Assembly (NCBI GenBank): GCA_903863015.1
Contig: CAIPAI010000041.1
Location: 1 to 45,975, forward strand
Direction of reading: 5' to 3'
DNA from: an uncultured Actinomycetes bacterium
Lineage (GTDB): Bacteria; Actinomycetota; Actinomycetes; Nanopelagicales; Nanopelagicaceae
DNA length: 45,975 nt
In this document: positions 8,972 to 18,572 of the stretch, piece by piece
Layout of the letters: the number at the start of each line of letters is the position of its first letter
Numbering within the stretch: position 1 is the stretch's first letter
The notes under the pieces: generated by a model
What the model was told of the DNA's origin: nothing
Database searches by the model: none
The model's input: the letters and a program-made list of their open reading frames with translations, nothing else
Program-made: the position numbers and the translations under genes

Positions 8972-10392
8972 ATCTCTACGCCGATGTACTTCTTCTCGAG
9001 AAATTCGTGAATGCCATCGAAGCCACCTTCGCGACCCAAGCCACTCGCCTTGTAGCCACCAAATGGCGCAGCCGGATCAGAGATCACTCCGCGATTAATA
9101 GCAACCATGCCCGACTCCATGGCCTCTGCAACACGCAAAGCGCGACGAAGATCTTGTGAGTAGACGTAGGAGATCAAGCCGTAGGGCGATGCGTTAGCTA
9201 ATTCGATCGCCTCTTCATCACTTTCGATAATGACGATCGGCGCTACCGGACCAAAGATTTCGTTATTCAAGATGTCGTTATCTTTTGCGACCGTAAGTAC
9301 GGTTGCGGGATAGAAAGCTCCATCACCTGCAGGAACCACACCACCTGTGGCAACTTTGCCACCACCGGCAATTGCCGAATCTACGAGCGCGGCGATCTTG
9401 TTACGTTCCTTCACGGAAACGCTCGGTCCAAGTTGTGCGCCAGCTTCGAGTCCGGATGCAACCTTGAGCCCAGCCATCGCAGCCGACATTCCTTCGGTGA
9501 ATTCTTTCGCAACTTTCTTCGCCACATAGAAACGGTTAGCGGAGGTGCATGCTGCGCCACCATTTCGCATCTTCGCAATCATGGCGCCAGAGACAGCTGC
9601 AGCCACATCGGCATCATCGAGGACGATAAATGGTGCGTTGCCGCCGAGTTCCATCGAAGTGCGGATCACCAGATCGGCTGCTTCGCGAATAAGTAGTGCA
9701 CCGACTTCGGTAGAACCAGTAAATGAAAGATTGCGGACCCGAGGATCGTGGAGAATCTTGCTAATCGATGGACCGGTAGGAACCGGAAGAATAACGTTGA
9801 CCACGCCAGCAGGAACGCCCGCACGATTGAGAATATCTACGATCGCGAGCGCAGTGAGTGGTGTTTCTCCAGCTGGCTTTAAAATAGTGGTGCAACCAGC
9901 CGCAAGTGCAGGACCTAGCTTGCGGGTAGCCATAGCGGCTGGGAAATTCCATGGCGTAATTAGTAGAGAGATACCCACTGGTTGATGCGTGACCAGAATG
10001 CGCTTGTCGCCACTGGGCGCTTGACGGAACTCACCATTAATACGCACCGCTTCTTCAGAGAACCAGCGGAAGAACTCGGCGGCATAGATGATTTCGTTTC
10101 GTGCATCTGCGAGAACTTTTCCATTTTCGCGTGTGACGATTTCGGCAAGTGAATCAACTTCGGCGATCATCAATTCATATGCGCGGCGCAGAATTTCTCC
10201 GCGGACACGTGGTGCCGTAGCGGCCCAACTCTTCGCTGCAGCATCTGCCGCGTCGACCGCAGCCAGGCAGAGCGCTTCATCGGATGTGGCCACTTCGGCA
10301 ATAACGCTGCCGTCGCTAGGGTCATAAACCGGGAGACGGCCAGTGCCCTTAGTCCAGGCGCCGTTGATGTAGAGATCGCTAATGATTGCCAT
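8968..10392 (-). CDS. gabD: NAD(P)-dependent aldehyde dehydrogenase, succinate-semialdehyde dehydrogenase type
   Basis: This 474-residue aldehyde dehydrogenase most resembles the SSADH (GabD) branch, which oxidises succinate semialdehyde to succinate. The general base is E248 in SMELGGNAPF and the nucleophile is C282 in MRNGGAACTSANRFYV. The PWNFP motif is at residues 147-151 and the coenzyme loop is SFTGSTEVG. The second cysteine found two residues after the nucleophile in several GabD enzymes, where it forms a redox-switch disulfide, is serine here. There is no GABA aminotransferase beside it, so the physiological aldehyde is not proven by context. Confidence 0.82.
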   Translation of the reverse strand: MAIISDLYINGAWTKGTGRLPVYDPSDGSVIAEVATSDEALCLAAVDAADAAAKSWAATAPRVRGEILRRAYELMIAEVDSLAEIVTRENGKVLADARNEIIYAAEFFRWFSEEAVRINGEFRQAPSGDKRILVTHQPVGISLLITPWNFPAAMATRKLGPALAAGCTTILKPAGETPLTALAIVDILNRAGVPAGVVNVILPVPTGPSISKILHDPRVRNLSFTGSTEVGALLIREAADLVIRTSMELGGNAPFIVLDDADVAAAVSGAMIAKMRNGGAACTSANRFYVAKKVAKEFTEGMSAAMAGLKVASGLEAGAQLGPSVSVKERNKIAALVDSAIAGGGKVATGGVVPAGDGAFYPATVLTVAKDNDILNNEIFGPVAPIVIIESDEEAIELANASPYGLISYVYSQDLRRALRVAEAMESGMVAINRGVISDPAAPFGGYKASGLGREGGFDGIHEFLEKKYIGVEI

Positions 10393-10432
10393 GCCTTCAG
10401 GTTATCTGAAGGGCTTCTGCGTGGCACTTTTC

Positions 10433-10522
10433 TGGCGGTGGCGGTGGGATTTGAACCCACGGTGGAGTTACCCCCACACACGCTTTCGAGGCGTGCTCCT
10501 TAGGCCGCTCGGACACGCCACC
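10433..10522 (-). tRNA. tRNA-Ser (anticodon CGA)
   Basis: The minus strand has acceptor arm GGTGGCG/CGCCACC, anticodon loop CTCGAAA (anticodon CGA, reading UCG), a long variable arm (TGTGGGGGTAACTCCAC) typical of class II tRNAs, and T loop GTTCAAAT. Discriminator G precedes an encoded CCA at 10435-10433. Confidence 0.95.
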
Positions 10523-10579
10523 GGGAGAGACGATACCAGGGTGAAATGCGAGGTGAAATTCGCCAGGAAGTCGAACGGG

Positions 10580-11062
<483 letters not shown>

Positions 11063-11086
11063 TTAAAACCCCTTGAAATGTCTGCG

Positions 11087-11581
11087 TTATCGGGAGCTGA
11101 AGTCAAGAAAGTTTTCGAACTCACTTCCGAAACCAAGACGATGCGCGATTGCTTCGAGTTGCTCATCAGGAAAAAGTTCCATGTCATCGCAGAGTGCAGC
11201 CATCTCCATTGCAGAGAAACCAAGGTCACTAAATATTCCGGCATCGCCCGCTAATTGATCATCGTCATCTGCATCAGGCATCGGAAATCCGAGTCGATCT
11301 AATGCTTCGGCGGCGATGGGCCATTCGGTTGCCATCACCACATCGCTTACCAGAATGCGCACATCTTCACCGAGCACGCGAATTGCGATGAAGCACTCAT
11401 CGTTGATTGACATCAAGCAGATAGCGCCACCATTTTGCGCTTCGTGTTGTAACTCTCTGATGAGCGCATCGATATTGTCGGCGAGATCTAAAGGCAGCGG
11501 GTTAACGACCCAGCGCCCGTCTTCGTGCCAGGCAGCAAATGCAAAATCCACCGGGCTCTCAAGGACTTCATTGGTACTCAT
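11087..11581 (-). CDS. tRNA adenosine deaminase-associated protein
   Basis: This 164-residue acidic protein matches the actinobacterial family found beside tadA; its biochemical role is unknown to me. It starts MSTNEVLESPVDFAFAAW and contains the segments WVVNPLPLDLADNIDALI and VLVSDVVMATEWPIAAEALD-like sequence, ending EFENFLDFSSR. It lacks obvious catalytic motifs. The ATG at 11581 is preceded by AAAGGAG at five bases. A longer frame to 11701 overlaps the divergent upp start and is rejected. tadA follows 24 bases downstream, so the pair is one operon. Confidence 0.85.
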   Translation of the reverse strand: MSTNEVLESPVDFAFAAWHEDGRWVVNPLPLDLADNIDALIRELQHEAQNGGAICLMSINDECFIAIRVLGEDVRILVSDVVMATEWPIAAEALDRLGFPMPDADDDDQLAGDAGIFSDLGFSAMEMAALCDDMELFPDEQLEAIAHRLGFGSEFENFLDFSSR

Positions 11582-11637
11582 GAAGACTCCTTTCGACTCC
11601 ATCGTGGCACGCGGAGAGGCGGTTGGATAGCCACCTC

Positions 11638-11667
11638 TTGGTAAGTGACCATATCCCCAACTAGGCT
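11638..11667 (+). promoter_or_regulatory. Candidate leaderless promoter of upp
   Basis: TTGGTA (11638-11643), an 18-base spacer and TAGGCT (11662-11667) match actinobacterial -35 and TAnnnT -10 boxes. The start GTG at 11674 begins six bases after the -10 box, where transcription would start, and no ribosome site precedes it. Confidence 0.5.
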
Positions 11668-11673
11668 GACGGT

Positions 11674-12315
11674 GTGCGTATACATGTAGCGAATCACCCA
11701 TTGATTGACCATAAATTGACTGCTCTTCGTGATGAGCGGACAGACTCCCCTACTTTTCGCCGGTTAGCTGACGAACTCGTCACTCTGCTGGCCTATGAAG
11801 CCACCCGCGATGTGAGAGTTGAGCCCCTCGCTATCCGCACCCCGGTGGGCCCCACCATGGGCGTACATCTCGCCCACCCACGTCCACTCGTCGTGCCGAT
11901 CCTGCGGGCCGGTCTCGGCATGCTCGAAGGCATGACCCGGCTGATGCCCACCGCTGAAGTCGGCTTCCTCGGCATGATTCGCGATGAGAAGACCTTGCAA
12001 GCCTCTACCTATGCCACGCGCCTTCCAGATGACCTCTCGGGTCGCCAGTGCTACGTGCTCGATCCAATGCTCGCCACCGGCGGCACCTTGGTCGCGGCGA
12101 TCAACTTCCTGATCGATCGCGGCGCCGACGACATCACCGCCATCTGCTTGCTCGCCGCCCCTGAAGGAGTGGCCGCTATGCGGGAAGCATTCGATGGTCG
12201 CACGAAGGTCCCGGTCTCCATCGTCACCGGCGCACTCGATGAGCGCCTCAACGAGCACGGATATATCGTTCCGGGCCTCGGAGATGCCGGCGATCGCCTC
12301 TATGGTGTGGTCTAA
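11674..12315 (+). CDS. upp: Uracil phosphoribosyltransferase
   Basis: It joins uracil to PRPP to make UMP, the main uracil salvage step. The 213-residue length is standard. The PRPP-binding motif is [12 protein letters not shown], the uracil loop is [16 protein letters not shown] at the C-terminus, and the N-terminal [13 protein letters not shown] is typical of the family. It starts with GTG at 11674. Uracil could come from the cytosine deaminase encoded 3 kb away, though the genes are not in one transcript. Confidence 0.96.
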   Translation: MRIHVANHPLIDHKLTALRDERTDSPTFRRLADELVTLLAYEATRDVRVEPLAIRTPVGPTMGVHLAHPRPLVVPILRAGLGMLEGMTRLMPTAEVGFLGMIRDEKTLQASTYATRLPDDLSGRQCYVLDPMLATGGTLVAAINFLIDRGADDITAICLLAAPEGVAAMREAFDGRTKVPVSIVTGALDERLNEHGYIVPGLGDAGDRLYGVV

Positions 12316-12390
12316 CGGGTCGTCTAATACCCATCAATCATTGAGGAAATAGGACTTTCGGAAGAGCTACGAAACCGGCAGACTCTTCCC

Positions 12391-13164
12391 ATGCCTATCG
12401 TTAGCGTTCTCAGTCTTAAAGGTGGAGTTGGTAAGACCTCCGTCGTCCTCGGGTTGGCCGGAGCGGCCACCGTAAAGGGTTTAGCTACCCTAGTCATTGA
12501 TCTCGATCCGCAGGGAAATGCCACCTCCATTCTGGCCGCACAGAAGCCGAAGAAGACCGCCGCCGACGTGCTCGCTCATCCCACCCTCGACACTTTGCAT
12601 GAAGCGCTCACCGCGTGCAGTTGGGAAGTAGCCCCGGGCGAGGTCGATGTTCTCTGCTCCTCACCCGACCTCATCAAGCACGATTCTTTCCGTGATGCTG
12701 CAAATTTCCATCCGCACCTGGGCAAAGTACTTCGACGCCTTGAAGGTTACGACTTGGTGTTAATTGACTGCCCACCCTCTCTCGGTTCACTTACCCGCGA
12801 GGCGCTTTCAGCCAGCGATCAAGCGTTAATTGTCGCCACACCTTCATACTTTGGTTTGCAAGGCGCCGAACGCGCATCCGTAGAGATCGAAGAGATCCGT
12901 AAACAACACAATCCTTCGCTTCATCTCTTGGGTGTGCTCGCCAATCGCGTTCGATCAGTCAGCGAAGAGCATGATTTTCGTATCGCTGAGCTTGGTGATC
13001 TCTTTGGCAAGCAAGTACTTAAGCCATCGATTCCAGATCGCATCGCTTTCCAGCAAGCCGAAGGTTATGGCAAGCCGATACAAACTATGAATAGCGCGGG
13101 CGCTCGCGAAGTAAGCCAAATCTTCGAAAAGCACCTCAACAAGATCATGAAAGCTACGCGATAA
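12391..13164 (+). CDS. ParA/Soj-family ATPase (orphan)
   Basis: This 257-residue protein has the deviant Walker A motif KGGVGKTS at residues 11-18, a VIDLDPQGNATS switch I segment and the LVLIDCPPSLGSLTREAL Walker B region. These identify a ParA/Soj/MinD-type ATPase that positions DNA or protein cargo. No parB or centromere-like repeats lie beside it, so it is unlikely to be the chromosomal parA and its cargo is unknown. CAGACT ends six bases before the ATG, the same spacing as other leaderless starts in this window, but its -35 (TTTCGG) is weak. Confidence 0.85.
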   Translation: MPIVSVLSLKGGVGKTSVVLGLAGAATVKGLATLVIDLDPQGNATSILAAQKPKKTAADVLAHPTLDTLHEALTACSWEVAPGEVDVLCSSPDLIKHDSFRDAANFHPHLGKVLRRLEGYDLVLIDCPPSLGSLTREALSASDQALIVATPSYFGLQGAERASVEIEEIRKQHNPSLHLLGVLANRVRSVSEEHDFRIAELGDLFGKQVLKPSIPDRIAFQQAEGYGKPIQTMNSAGAREVSQIFEKHLNKIMKATR

Positions 13165-13178
13165 CCAACTCGCAATAA

Positions 13179-14528
13179 TTAGCCTTCGTAATGATTTGAA
13201 ATTTCAGTGAAGACTTCGTCCATGATGGCGAGCCCTTCCTTCACTTCAACTTCAGAAACATTGCATGGTGGCACAACGTGCATGCGGTTGTAGTTTGTGA
13301 ACGGCATAAGACCGCGCTTCTTACATCCGGCAACGAGTTCATTCATTGCTGCACTAGTTCCGCCGTACGGTGCGATGGGTTCGCGCGTCTTGCGATTCTT
13401 CACAAGATCAAGCGCCCAGAAGACACCAAGACCGCGGACTTCGCCGATCATTGGATGACGTTCCGCGAGCGCACGCAACCCTGGTCCTAATACGTTTTCA
13501 CCAATATGTGCAGCATGTTCGACCATGTTCTCTTCTGCCATGACATCGAGTGTGGCCACGGCGGCAGCACAGGCGAGCGGATGGCCGGAATACGTTAATC
13601 CGCCTGGGAATACTCGCTGATCGAAGGTTGCTGCGATGGCATCAGAGATAACTACGCCACCGAGAGGAACATAACCGGAGTTAACACCCTTAGCGAAAAC
13701 GATGAGATCTGGTTCTGCGCTCCAATGTTGGTAAGCAAACCATTTACCTGTGCGACCGAAACCGGCCATGACCTCGTCGGCGATCCACATGATGCCGTAC
13801 TTATCGCAGAGCGCGCGTACTCCTTCGAGATAACCAGCAGGAGGAATCAACACACCGGCTGTGCCCACGACAGATTCGATGACGATGGTGGCGATGGTGT
13901 TTGGACCTTCGAAAGTAATTACTTCTTCGAGGTGCTTAAGTGCGCGCTCACATTCTTCGGCTTCGTTGGTTGCCCAGAAAGAGGAGCGGTAGGCGTAAGG
14001 TCCAAAGAAGTGCACGTGACCGTGAGCAAATTCGTTTGGCCAACGACGTGGGTCGCCTGTTGCGTTAATAGCCGCGCCAGTGTTGCCGTGGTACGAACGA
14101 TAAAAGGAGAGCACTTTGGTACGGCCAGTGTGAATGCGCGCCATACGAATCGCGTTTTCAATAGCGTCGGCGCCACCGTTGGTGAAGAAGACCTTGTTGA
14201 GGTGATCACTCGCGCGCGCTGTGATTCGCTTAGCCGCTTCGCTACGAGCTTCGTTGGCATGTTGAGGTGCAATCGTGGAGAGCAGAGCTGCTTGATCCTG
14301 AATCGCGGCGACTACTTTCGGATGTTGGAATCCGATATTCGTGAAAACTAATTGGCATGAGAAGTCGAGGAAGCGATTGCCGTCGTAATCCCAGAAGTAC
14401 GAACCCTCACCACCGGCAACCGGCAAGGGCGAAATAGCGCCTTGGGCCGACCATGAATGAAAGACGTGGGCGCGGTCGAGAGCAAAGACTTCTTTACCGC
14501 GGGCTGGATTTGCTGGGGGTTGGCTCAT
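13179..14528 (-). CDS. Class III (omega) aminotransferase
   Basis: This 449-residue PLP enzyme belongs to the class III aminotransferases, which move an amino group from the end of an omega-amino acid, diamine or taurine-like donor to pyruvate or 2-oxoglutarate. D251 in WIADEVMAGFGRTG binds the PLP pyridine nitrogen and K280 in FAKGVNSGYVPLGG forms the Schiff base. The LTYSGHPLACAAAVATLD motif recalls taurine- and beta-alanine-pyruvate aminotransferases, but the substrate cannot be fixed by sequence. The ATG at 14528 has GAAGGAG at a good distance. It is the last gene of the leftward importer/cytosine-deaminase operon, which suggests a nucleobase-derived amine such as beta-alanine. Confidence 0.83.
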   Translation of the reverse strand: MSQPPANPARGKEVFALDRAHVFHSWSAQGAISPLPVAGGEGSYFWDYDGNRFLDFSCQLVFTNIGFQHPKVVAAIQDQAALLSTIAPQHANEARSEAAKRITARASDHLNKVFFTNGGADAIENAIRMARIHTGRTKVLSFYRSYHGNTGAAINATGDPRRWPNEFAHGHVHFFGPYAYRSSFWATNEAEECERALKHLEEVITFEGPNTIATIVIESVVGTAGVLIPPAGYLEGVRALCDKYGIMWIADEVMAGFGRTGKWFAYQHWSAEPDLIVFAKGVNSGYVPLGGVVISDAIAATFDQRVFPGGLTYSGHPLACAAAVATLDVMAEENMVEHAAHIGENVLGPGLRALAERHPMIGEVRGLGVFWALDLVKNRKTREPIAPYGGTSAAMNELVAGCKKRGLMPFTNYNRMHVVPPCNVSEVEVKEGLAIMDEVFTEISNHYEG

Positions 14529-14579
14529 GTGATCTCCTTCGTTCCCACTATCCAACCACGAACCTTTCGAAGGCCGCGA

Positions 14580-15023
14580 CTAGACGCCGATATCTTCGTT
14601 CCAGAGTTCTGGGCATTCGCGAACGAAGTCCTGCATGAGTTGGTAGGTCTCTGGGTCATCTAGTTGCACGATTTCCACACCTTGGGACTTGAGGAAACTC
14701 TCGGTCTCTTGGAAGGTGCGGCTCTCACCAATGACAATGCGCGGAATTTTGTAGAGCAGGGCGGTGCCGGCGCACATGTAGCACGGTGAAAGAGTGGTGT
14801 AGAGGGTGGCCCGGGCATAGACCGAGGCTGGCTGGCGGCCAGCATTTTCGATGCAATTTGTCTCGCCGTGGTGGATGGAACTACCCATCTGCACACGTCG
14901 GTTATGTCCGACTGCAAGCACCTTTCCATCGACTACAAGCGCAGCACCGATCGGAATACCGCCCTCCGCGCGACCGAGCTTTGCCTCGTTAAGTGCGTGT
15001 TGGTAGAACTCTTTGTCGTTCAT
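14580..15023 (-). CDS. Cytosine deaminase of the yeast (FCY1) type
   Basis: It should hydrolyse cytosine to uracil and ammonia. The 147-residue protein has zinc ligands H52 (HGE, with E54 as proton shuttle), C81 and C84 (PCYMC). From memory, it parallels yeast cytosine deaminase along most of its length: GIPIGAALV near residue 22, LYTTLSPC, the IPRIVIGE segment and the closing W-x-EDIG, which in yeast covers the active site. It lacks TadA's C-terminal signature. SD AAGGAG precedes the ATG. It starts nine bases after the second importer permease, so the importer probably carries cytosine or a related base. A guanine or other small-ring deaminase is the alternative. Confidence 0.8.
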   Translation of the reverse strand: MNDKEFYQHALNEAKLGRAEGGIPIGAALVVDGKVLAVGHNRRVQMGSSIHHGETNCIENAGRQPASVYARATLYTTLSPCYMCAGTALLYKIPRIVIGESRTFQETESFLKSQGVEIVQLDDPETYQLMQDFVRECPELWNEDIGV

Positions 15024-15032
15024 CGTTTCTCC

Positions 15033-15953
15033 TTAGAGTCGTCGGTAGGGCTTGAGATAGGCGCCGGGGTAAGGAACGTTTCTGCCCGTAATGGCCAAAC
15101 CTGCAATCACTGCCAAGTAAGGAAGTGCGAGCAAAATTTCGAAAGGTAAGTGCGAGAGCGCGGGCACTAACCGCAATTGCTGCTGCGTTGCAGAGACAAG
15201 TGCGAAGAGAAGTGCACCGGAAACCGTCCGCCAAATTCCCCAGCGCCCGAAGATCACCAGCGCGATAGCCACCCAGCCGCGCCCGTTGATGATGTTGATA
15301 GTGAACGAACCAAGGAACGCCAAAGTGATGAAGGCGCCGCCAGCCGCCATCAAAGCGCCACCAAGGGCTAGTGCAAAGTAACGAGTGCGCGCGACAGAAA
15401 TTCCAGCAACATCTGCGGATTCAGGATTCTCGCCCACTGCACGAATTCGGATTCCGATACCGGAACGCCAGAGCAGCCACCAGAGCGCTGGAGCGAGAAT
15501 AAGAAACGCAGCATAAGTGAGCCAGTATTGGCTGAAGATGGGACCAGCGAAATCAAAAGGCTTCCACGGATCCACTCGAACCATGCCATCTTTATTTGTG
15601 AAGAGAATTCTATTTGCCGTATTTGATGCGCTGATCAGTAACAAGGTGAGACCCAAGCCAGCAACGTGTTGGTTCACTCCAAGTGTGACGACCAAGAATC
15701 CCATGACGCACCCAACGATGGCTCCCGCAATAATCGCGGCGATTAATCCCGTAGTCAGGCTTCCTGTTTGTGCAGCCACCGTGATGCCTACAAATGCACC
15801 GGTATACATGGTGCCTTCGATGCTGAGGTTGAGCATTCCCGCCCGCTCAGTAATTACCTCACCTAGTGAAGCAAATACAAGCGGTGTAGAAATGCGCAGA
15901 GTCGCGCCGATAATTCCGATCAGGGTCTCAATCACGATGTTTCCCCTTATCAA
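15033..15953 (-). CDS. BMP-type nucleoside/nucleobase ABC transporter, permease 2
   Basis: This 306-residue inner-membrane protein has about eight hydrophobic segments. It matches the second permease of B. subtilis NupNOPQ-like and RbsC-related importers, with FASLGEVITERAGMLNLSIEG near the N-terminus and the cytoplasmic loop RAVGENPESADVAGISV, which contacts the ATPase. Its ATG overlaps the preceding permease gene by 26 bases. It forms the translocation pore with permease 1 at 15928-17007. Confidence 0.9.
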   Translation of the reverse strand: MIRGNIVIETLIGIIGATLRISTPLVFASLGEVITERAGMLNLSIEGTMYTGAFVGITVAAQTGSLTTGLIAAIIAGAIVGCVMGFLVVTLGVNQHVAGLGLTLLLISASNTANRILFTNKDGMVRVDPWKPFDFAGPIFSQYWLTYAAFLILAPALWWLLWRSGIGIRIRAVGENPESADVAGISVARTRYFALALGGALMAAGGAFITLAFLGSFTINIINGRGWVAIALVIFGRWGIWRTVSGALLFALVSATQQQLRLVPALSHLPFEILLALPYLAVIAGLAITGRNVPYPGAYLKPYRRL

Positions 15954-17007
15954 GAACTATTCGGTACTTCATAAAGACAAGGGCAGAAACCACAGTCGTA
16001 AGGAGTACGGCTTGCACCACTTCGCCAATTGTTGAAGGAATAGAAAGGGCGCGGCTCGCGGAGAAGGAGCCCACATTGATGATGCCAAGCACAAATGCGA
16101 TGAGTAGAACTGCGGGGAAACTCAGAGCGGCCAAGGTGGCCACCACTACACCGGTATATCCAAAGCCCGGAGAGATACCGTCTGTGAGCTGGTGGGCGAC
16201 ACCTGCAACTTCACCTGCACCAGCGATACCTGCGATGGCTCCACTGGCAAGCGCTGTGGTGAAGAGAGTCTTCTCTACCTTGAGTCCCGCAATGCGTGCA
16301 GCTCCCGGGGCGAGCCCCACCGCGCGCATCTTGAGACCACCAGCGGTGCGACCTACCACCCACCAGCACACTGCCAAGGCGACAATGCCGATGATGAGGC
16401 CAAGGTGAATACGAGAGCCCGGATAGACCTTCGGGAAGAAGATATTTTCTGAAAGTACTTTGGTCTCGGGAAACTGCGTTTCCGGGTTTCGCCACGGACC
16501 ATTGAGCAATCCAGTGACAACAAGGAGCGCTACGGGATTGAGAAGCAGAGTGGTGACTACTTCATCGATGCCAAGCCGTGAGCGAAGTAGCGCTGGTACG
16601 AACGCCCAGAGCATGCCACCGACTGCACCAGCGATCACTACAAGAATAATTCCAAGCCAATGTGGCATTCCGTCAGCATGCAAACCCACCACGGTTGCGC
16701 ATATTGCGCCCGCTAAGAGTTGGCCCTCAGCTCCGATATTCCAATAACCCGCTCGGAAAGCGAGCGCGACCGCGCCACCGGTAAGCACGAGTGGGGTTGC
16801 CGAGAGAATTGCTTCAGTAATTCCAAATTTGCTTTGAAGGGGAGAGCCGAGCAAATACTTAAACGCAGCGAACGGATTAGCGCCCGCCCAACGAATCATG
16901 GCTGACGAAATAATGAAAGTGAGAATGATGGCAATCGCGATCAACACCGGTGAAAGCCACCATGGACGGTTTGCGCGAAGTGCAATGCGAAGTTTCATTT
17001 CAGACAC
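15928..17007 (-). CDS. BMP-type nucleoside/nucleobase ABC transporter, permease 1
   Basis: This 359-residue protein has an N-terminal membrane anchor, then a set of hydrophobic helices typical of the YufP/NupP permeases. Family marks are AFRAGYWNIGAEGQLLAGAI, RSRLGIDEVVTTLLLNPVA and the ATPase-contact loop RAVGLAPGAARIAGLKV. It overlaps the ATPase gene by eight bases upstream and permease 2 downstream. This tight packing indicates one transcript and a fixed subunit ratio. Confidence 0.9.
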   Translation of the reverse strand: MSEMKLRIALRANRPWWLSPVLIAIAIILTFIISSAMIRWAGANPFAAFKYLLGSPLQSKFGITEAILSATPLVLTGGAVALAFRAGYWNIGAEGQLLAGAICATVVGLHADGMPHWLGIILVVIAGAVGGMLWAFVPALLRSRLGIDEVVTTLLLNPVALLVVTGLLNGPWRNPETQFPETKVLSENIFFPKVYPGSRIHLGLIIGIVALAVCWWVVGRTAGGLKMRAVGLAPGAARIAGLKVEKTLFTTALASGAIAGIAGAGEVAGVAHQLTDGISPGFGYTGVVVATLAALSFPAVLLIAFVLGIINVGSFSASRALSIPSTIGEVVQAVLLTTVVSALVFMKYRIVLDKGKHRD

Positions 17008-18523
17008 CCGCCATCATGGCGCCTATGGCGACACGGTCAAATTCGTTGCGCGCAACTTCGCCAACAATTTTTCCCTTGAAGATCACAAGTACGCGATCAG
17101 AGAGTTCCAGAATTTCATCGAGGTCTTCACTCACAAGGAGGATCCCCACCCCCGCGTTACGCTCGATCATGAGGAGTTGGCGCACATAACCCGTGGAAAC
17201 AACATCTAATCCCCGGGTGGGTTGCGAAACGACTGCGGCGAGTGGGCGTTCCCCAAAGAGCCGAGCCAACAAGACCTTTTGCATATTTCCGCCACTCAAA
17301 GTTCCAATAGCTTGATCGGGCTTGGCCTTGATCGCAAAATTGGTGATGGATTCTTCGGCGAATTTACGGATCTTTCGTTTGAGTAATAGCCCGGGCTTTG
17401 AAAAGAAATGCAATCGGTCAAGGATCAAATTCTCTTCCACGGTGAGTGCACTCACCGCGCTCGCATGTCGGTCTTCGCCGAGGCGTCCGAAGCCAGCCTG
17501 GGCAAATGCGGCGGGTGATCCTCCCTTAACAACTTTCCCGTCAACTGAAATCTCACCTGTCTGATGAGCAAATACTCCGGAGAGCGCTTGCACTAATTCG
17601 CTCTGACCATTGCCAGATACGCCAGCGATACCAACGATCTCGCCGCGACGAACTTCTAAACTGAGATCTGAAATGACGTCGTGCCCACGAAGGTGCACCG
17701 TGAGGTCTTTAATCTCTAAGACCGAAGCGCCGTGCGAAGAGCGAATGCCCTCCTCCACCACTTCCTGTTGCACTCCCTCCACCATGAGAGAGGTAAGAGA
17801 GGCGATTGACATTCCATTCGCATTTTCCGTAGCCACGATTTCGCCGCGACGGAGTACTGAGACCCTGTCAGCAACTTTAGAAATTTCATGCATCTTGTGC
17901 GTGATAAGAATGACGGAGAGGCCAATGGTGTCGCGCAAGCGACGGATAACATCTAAGAGTGAGTCCACATCTTGCGGACCAAGTACAGCCGTCGGTTCAT
18001 CAAGAATGAGAACTTTGCAACCTCCGGCTAGCGCCTTAAGAATCTCGACCCGTTGCTGCATAGCCACGGGGAGCGAATCAATGCGAGCATCAGGATCAAT
18101 CTCGAGTCCGATTTCTTCACAAAGAGTAAGCAGTTTCTTCCGAGCACCGGCAAGATCAAGTGAAAAGAACCCCGCATCCTGCAATACTAAATTTTCTGTG
18201 ACCGTCATTGTTTTCACTAATGAAAAATGTTGAGTCACCATGCCGATTCCGGCTGCGCGTGCCACCTTAGGGGAGGTAATCGCTATCTGAGTGCCGTCGA
18301 TAGATATTGAGCCGGCATCGGGCTTAGCAAGCCCATAAAGCAACCGCATTAACGTAGTTTTGCCGGCTCCGTTTTCTCCTAAGAGAGCATGAATTTCGCC
18401 GGTCCTTACTTCTAAATCAACTTTCGCAACTGCAACCACATCTCCGTAGACCTTTCGAAGACCGGATAATGAAACGGCCGACGTAGCAACTGAATTACCA
18501 GTCACTACGTCGGCCGTACTCAT
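17000..18523 (-). CDS. BMP-type nucleoside/nucleobase ABC transporter, ATP-binding protein (two NBDs)
   Basis: This 507-residue protein has two fused nucleotide-binding domains, as in RbsA/YufO. The first has Walker A GENGAGKTT at residues 49-57 and Walker B VLILDEPTAVL. The second has a degenerate Walker A (GVSGNGQS) and the clear signature LSGGNMQKVLLARLF. Such asymmetry is normal in this family, where one site hydrolyses ATP. The ATG at 18523 follows AAAGG and four 10-base direct repeats that fill the gap after the binding-protein gene. Confidence 0.92.
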   Translation of the reverse strand: MSTADVVTGNSVATSAVSLSGLRKVYGDVVAVAKVDLEVRTGEIHALLGENGAGKTTLMRLLYGLAKPDAGSISIDGTQIAITSPKVARAAGIGMVTQHFSLVKTMTVTENLVLQDAGFFSLDLAGARKKLLTLCEEIGLEIDPDARIDSLPVAMQQRVEILKALAGGCKVLILDEPTAVLGPQDVDSLLDVIRRLRDTIGLSVILITHKMHEISKVADRVSVLRRGEIVATENANGMSIASLTSLMVEGVQQEVVEEGIRSSHGASVLEIKDLTVHLRGHDVISDLSLEVRRGEIVGIAGVSGNGQSELVQALSGVFAHQTGEISVDGKVVKGGSPAAFAQAGFGRLGEDRHASAVSALTVEENLILDRLHFFSKPGLLLKRKIRKFAEESITNFAIKAKPDQAIGTLSGGNMQKVLLARLFGERPLAAVVSQPTRGLDVVSTGYVRQLLMIERNAGVGILLVSEDLDEILELSDRVLVIFKGKIVGEVARNEFDRVAIGAMMAGV

Positions 18524-18532
18524 GATGAACCT

Positions 18533-18572
18533 TTCGAATTACTCGGGATTACTCGGTATTACTCTGTATTAC
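18533..18572. repeat. Four tandem 10-bp repeats between importer genes
   Basis: Read on the plus strand, four 10-base units (TTCGAATTAC, TCGGGATTAC, TCGGTATTAC, TCTGTATTAC) lie end to end and share ATTAC. They begin at the stop codon of the binding-protein gene and fill most of the 45-base gap to the ATPase gene. They form no strong hairpin. Their origin could be slippage; a role in mRNA processing or protein binding is only a guess. Confidence 0.6.

Noticed and set aside
11582-11701. Longer start of the tadA-associated protein
   Set aside because: It would overlap the upp start and promoter, while an AAAGGAG site supports the ATG at 11581.
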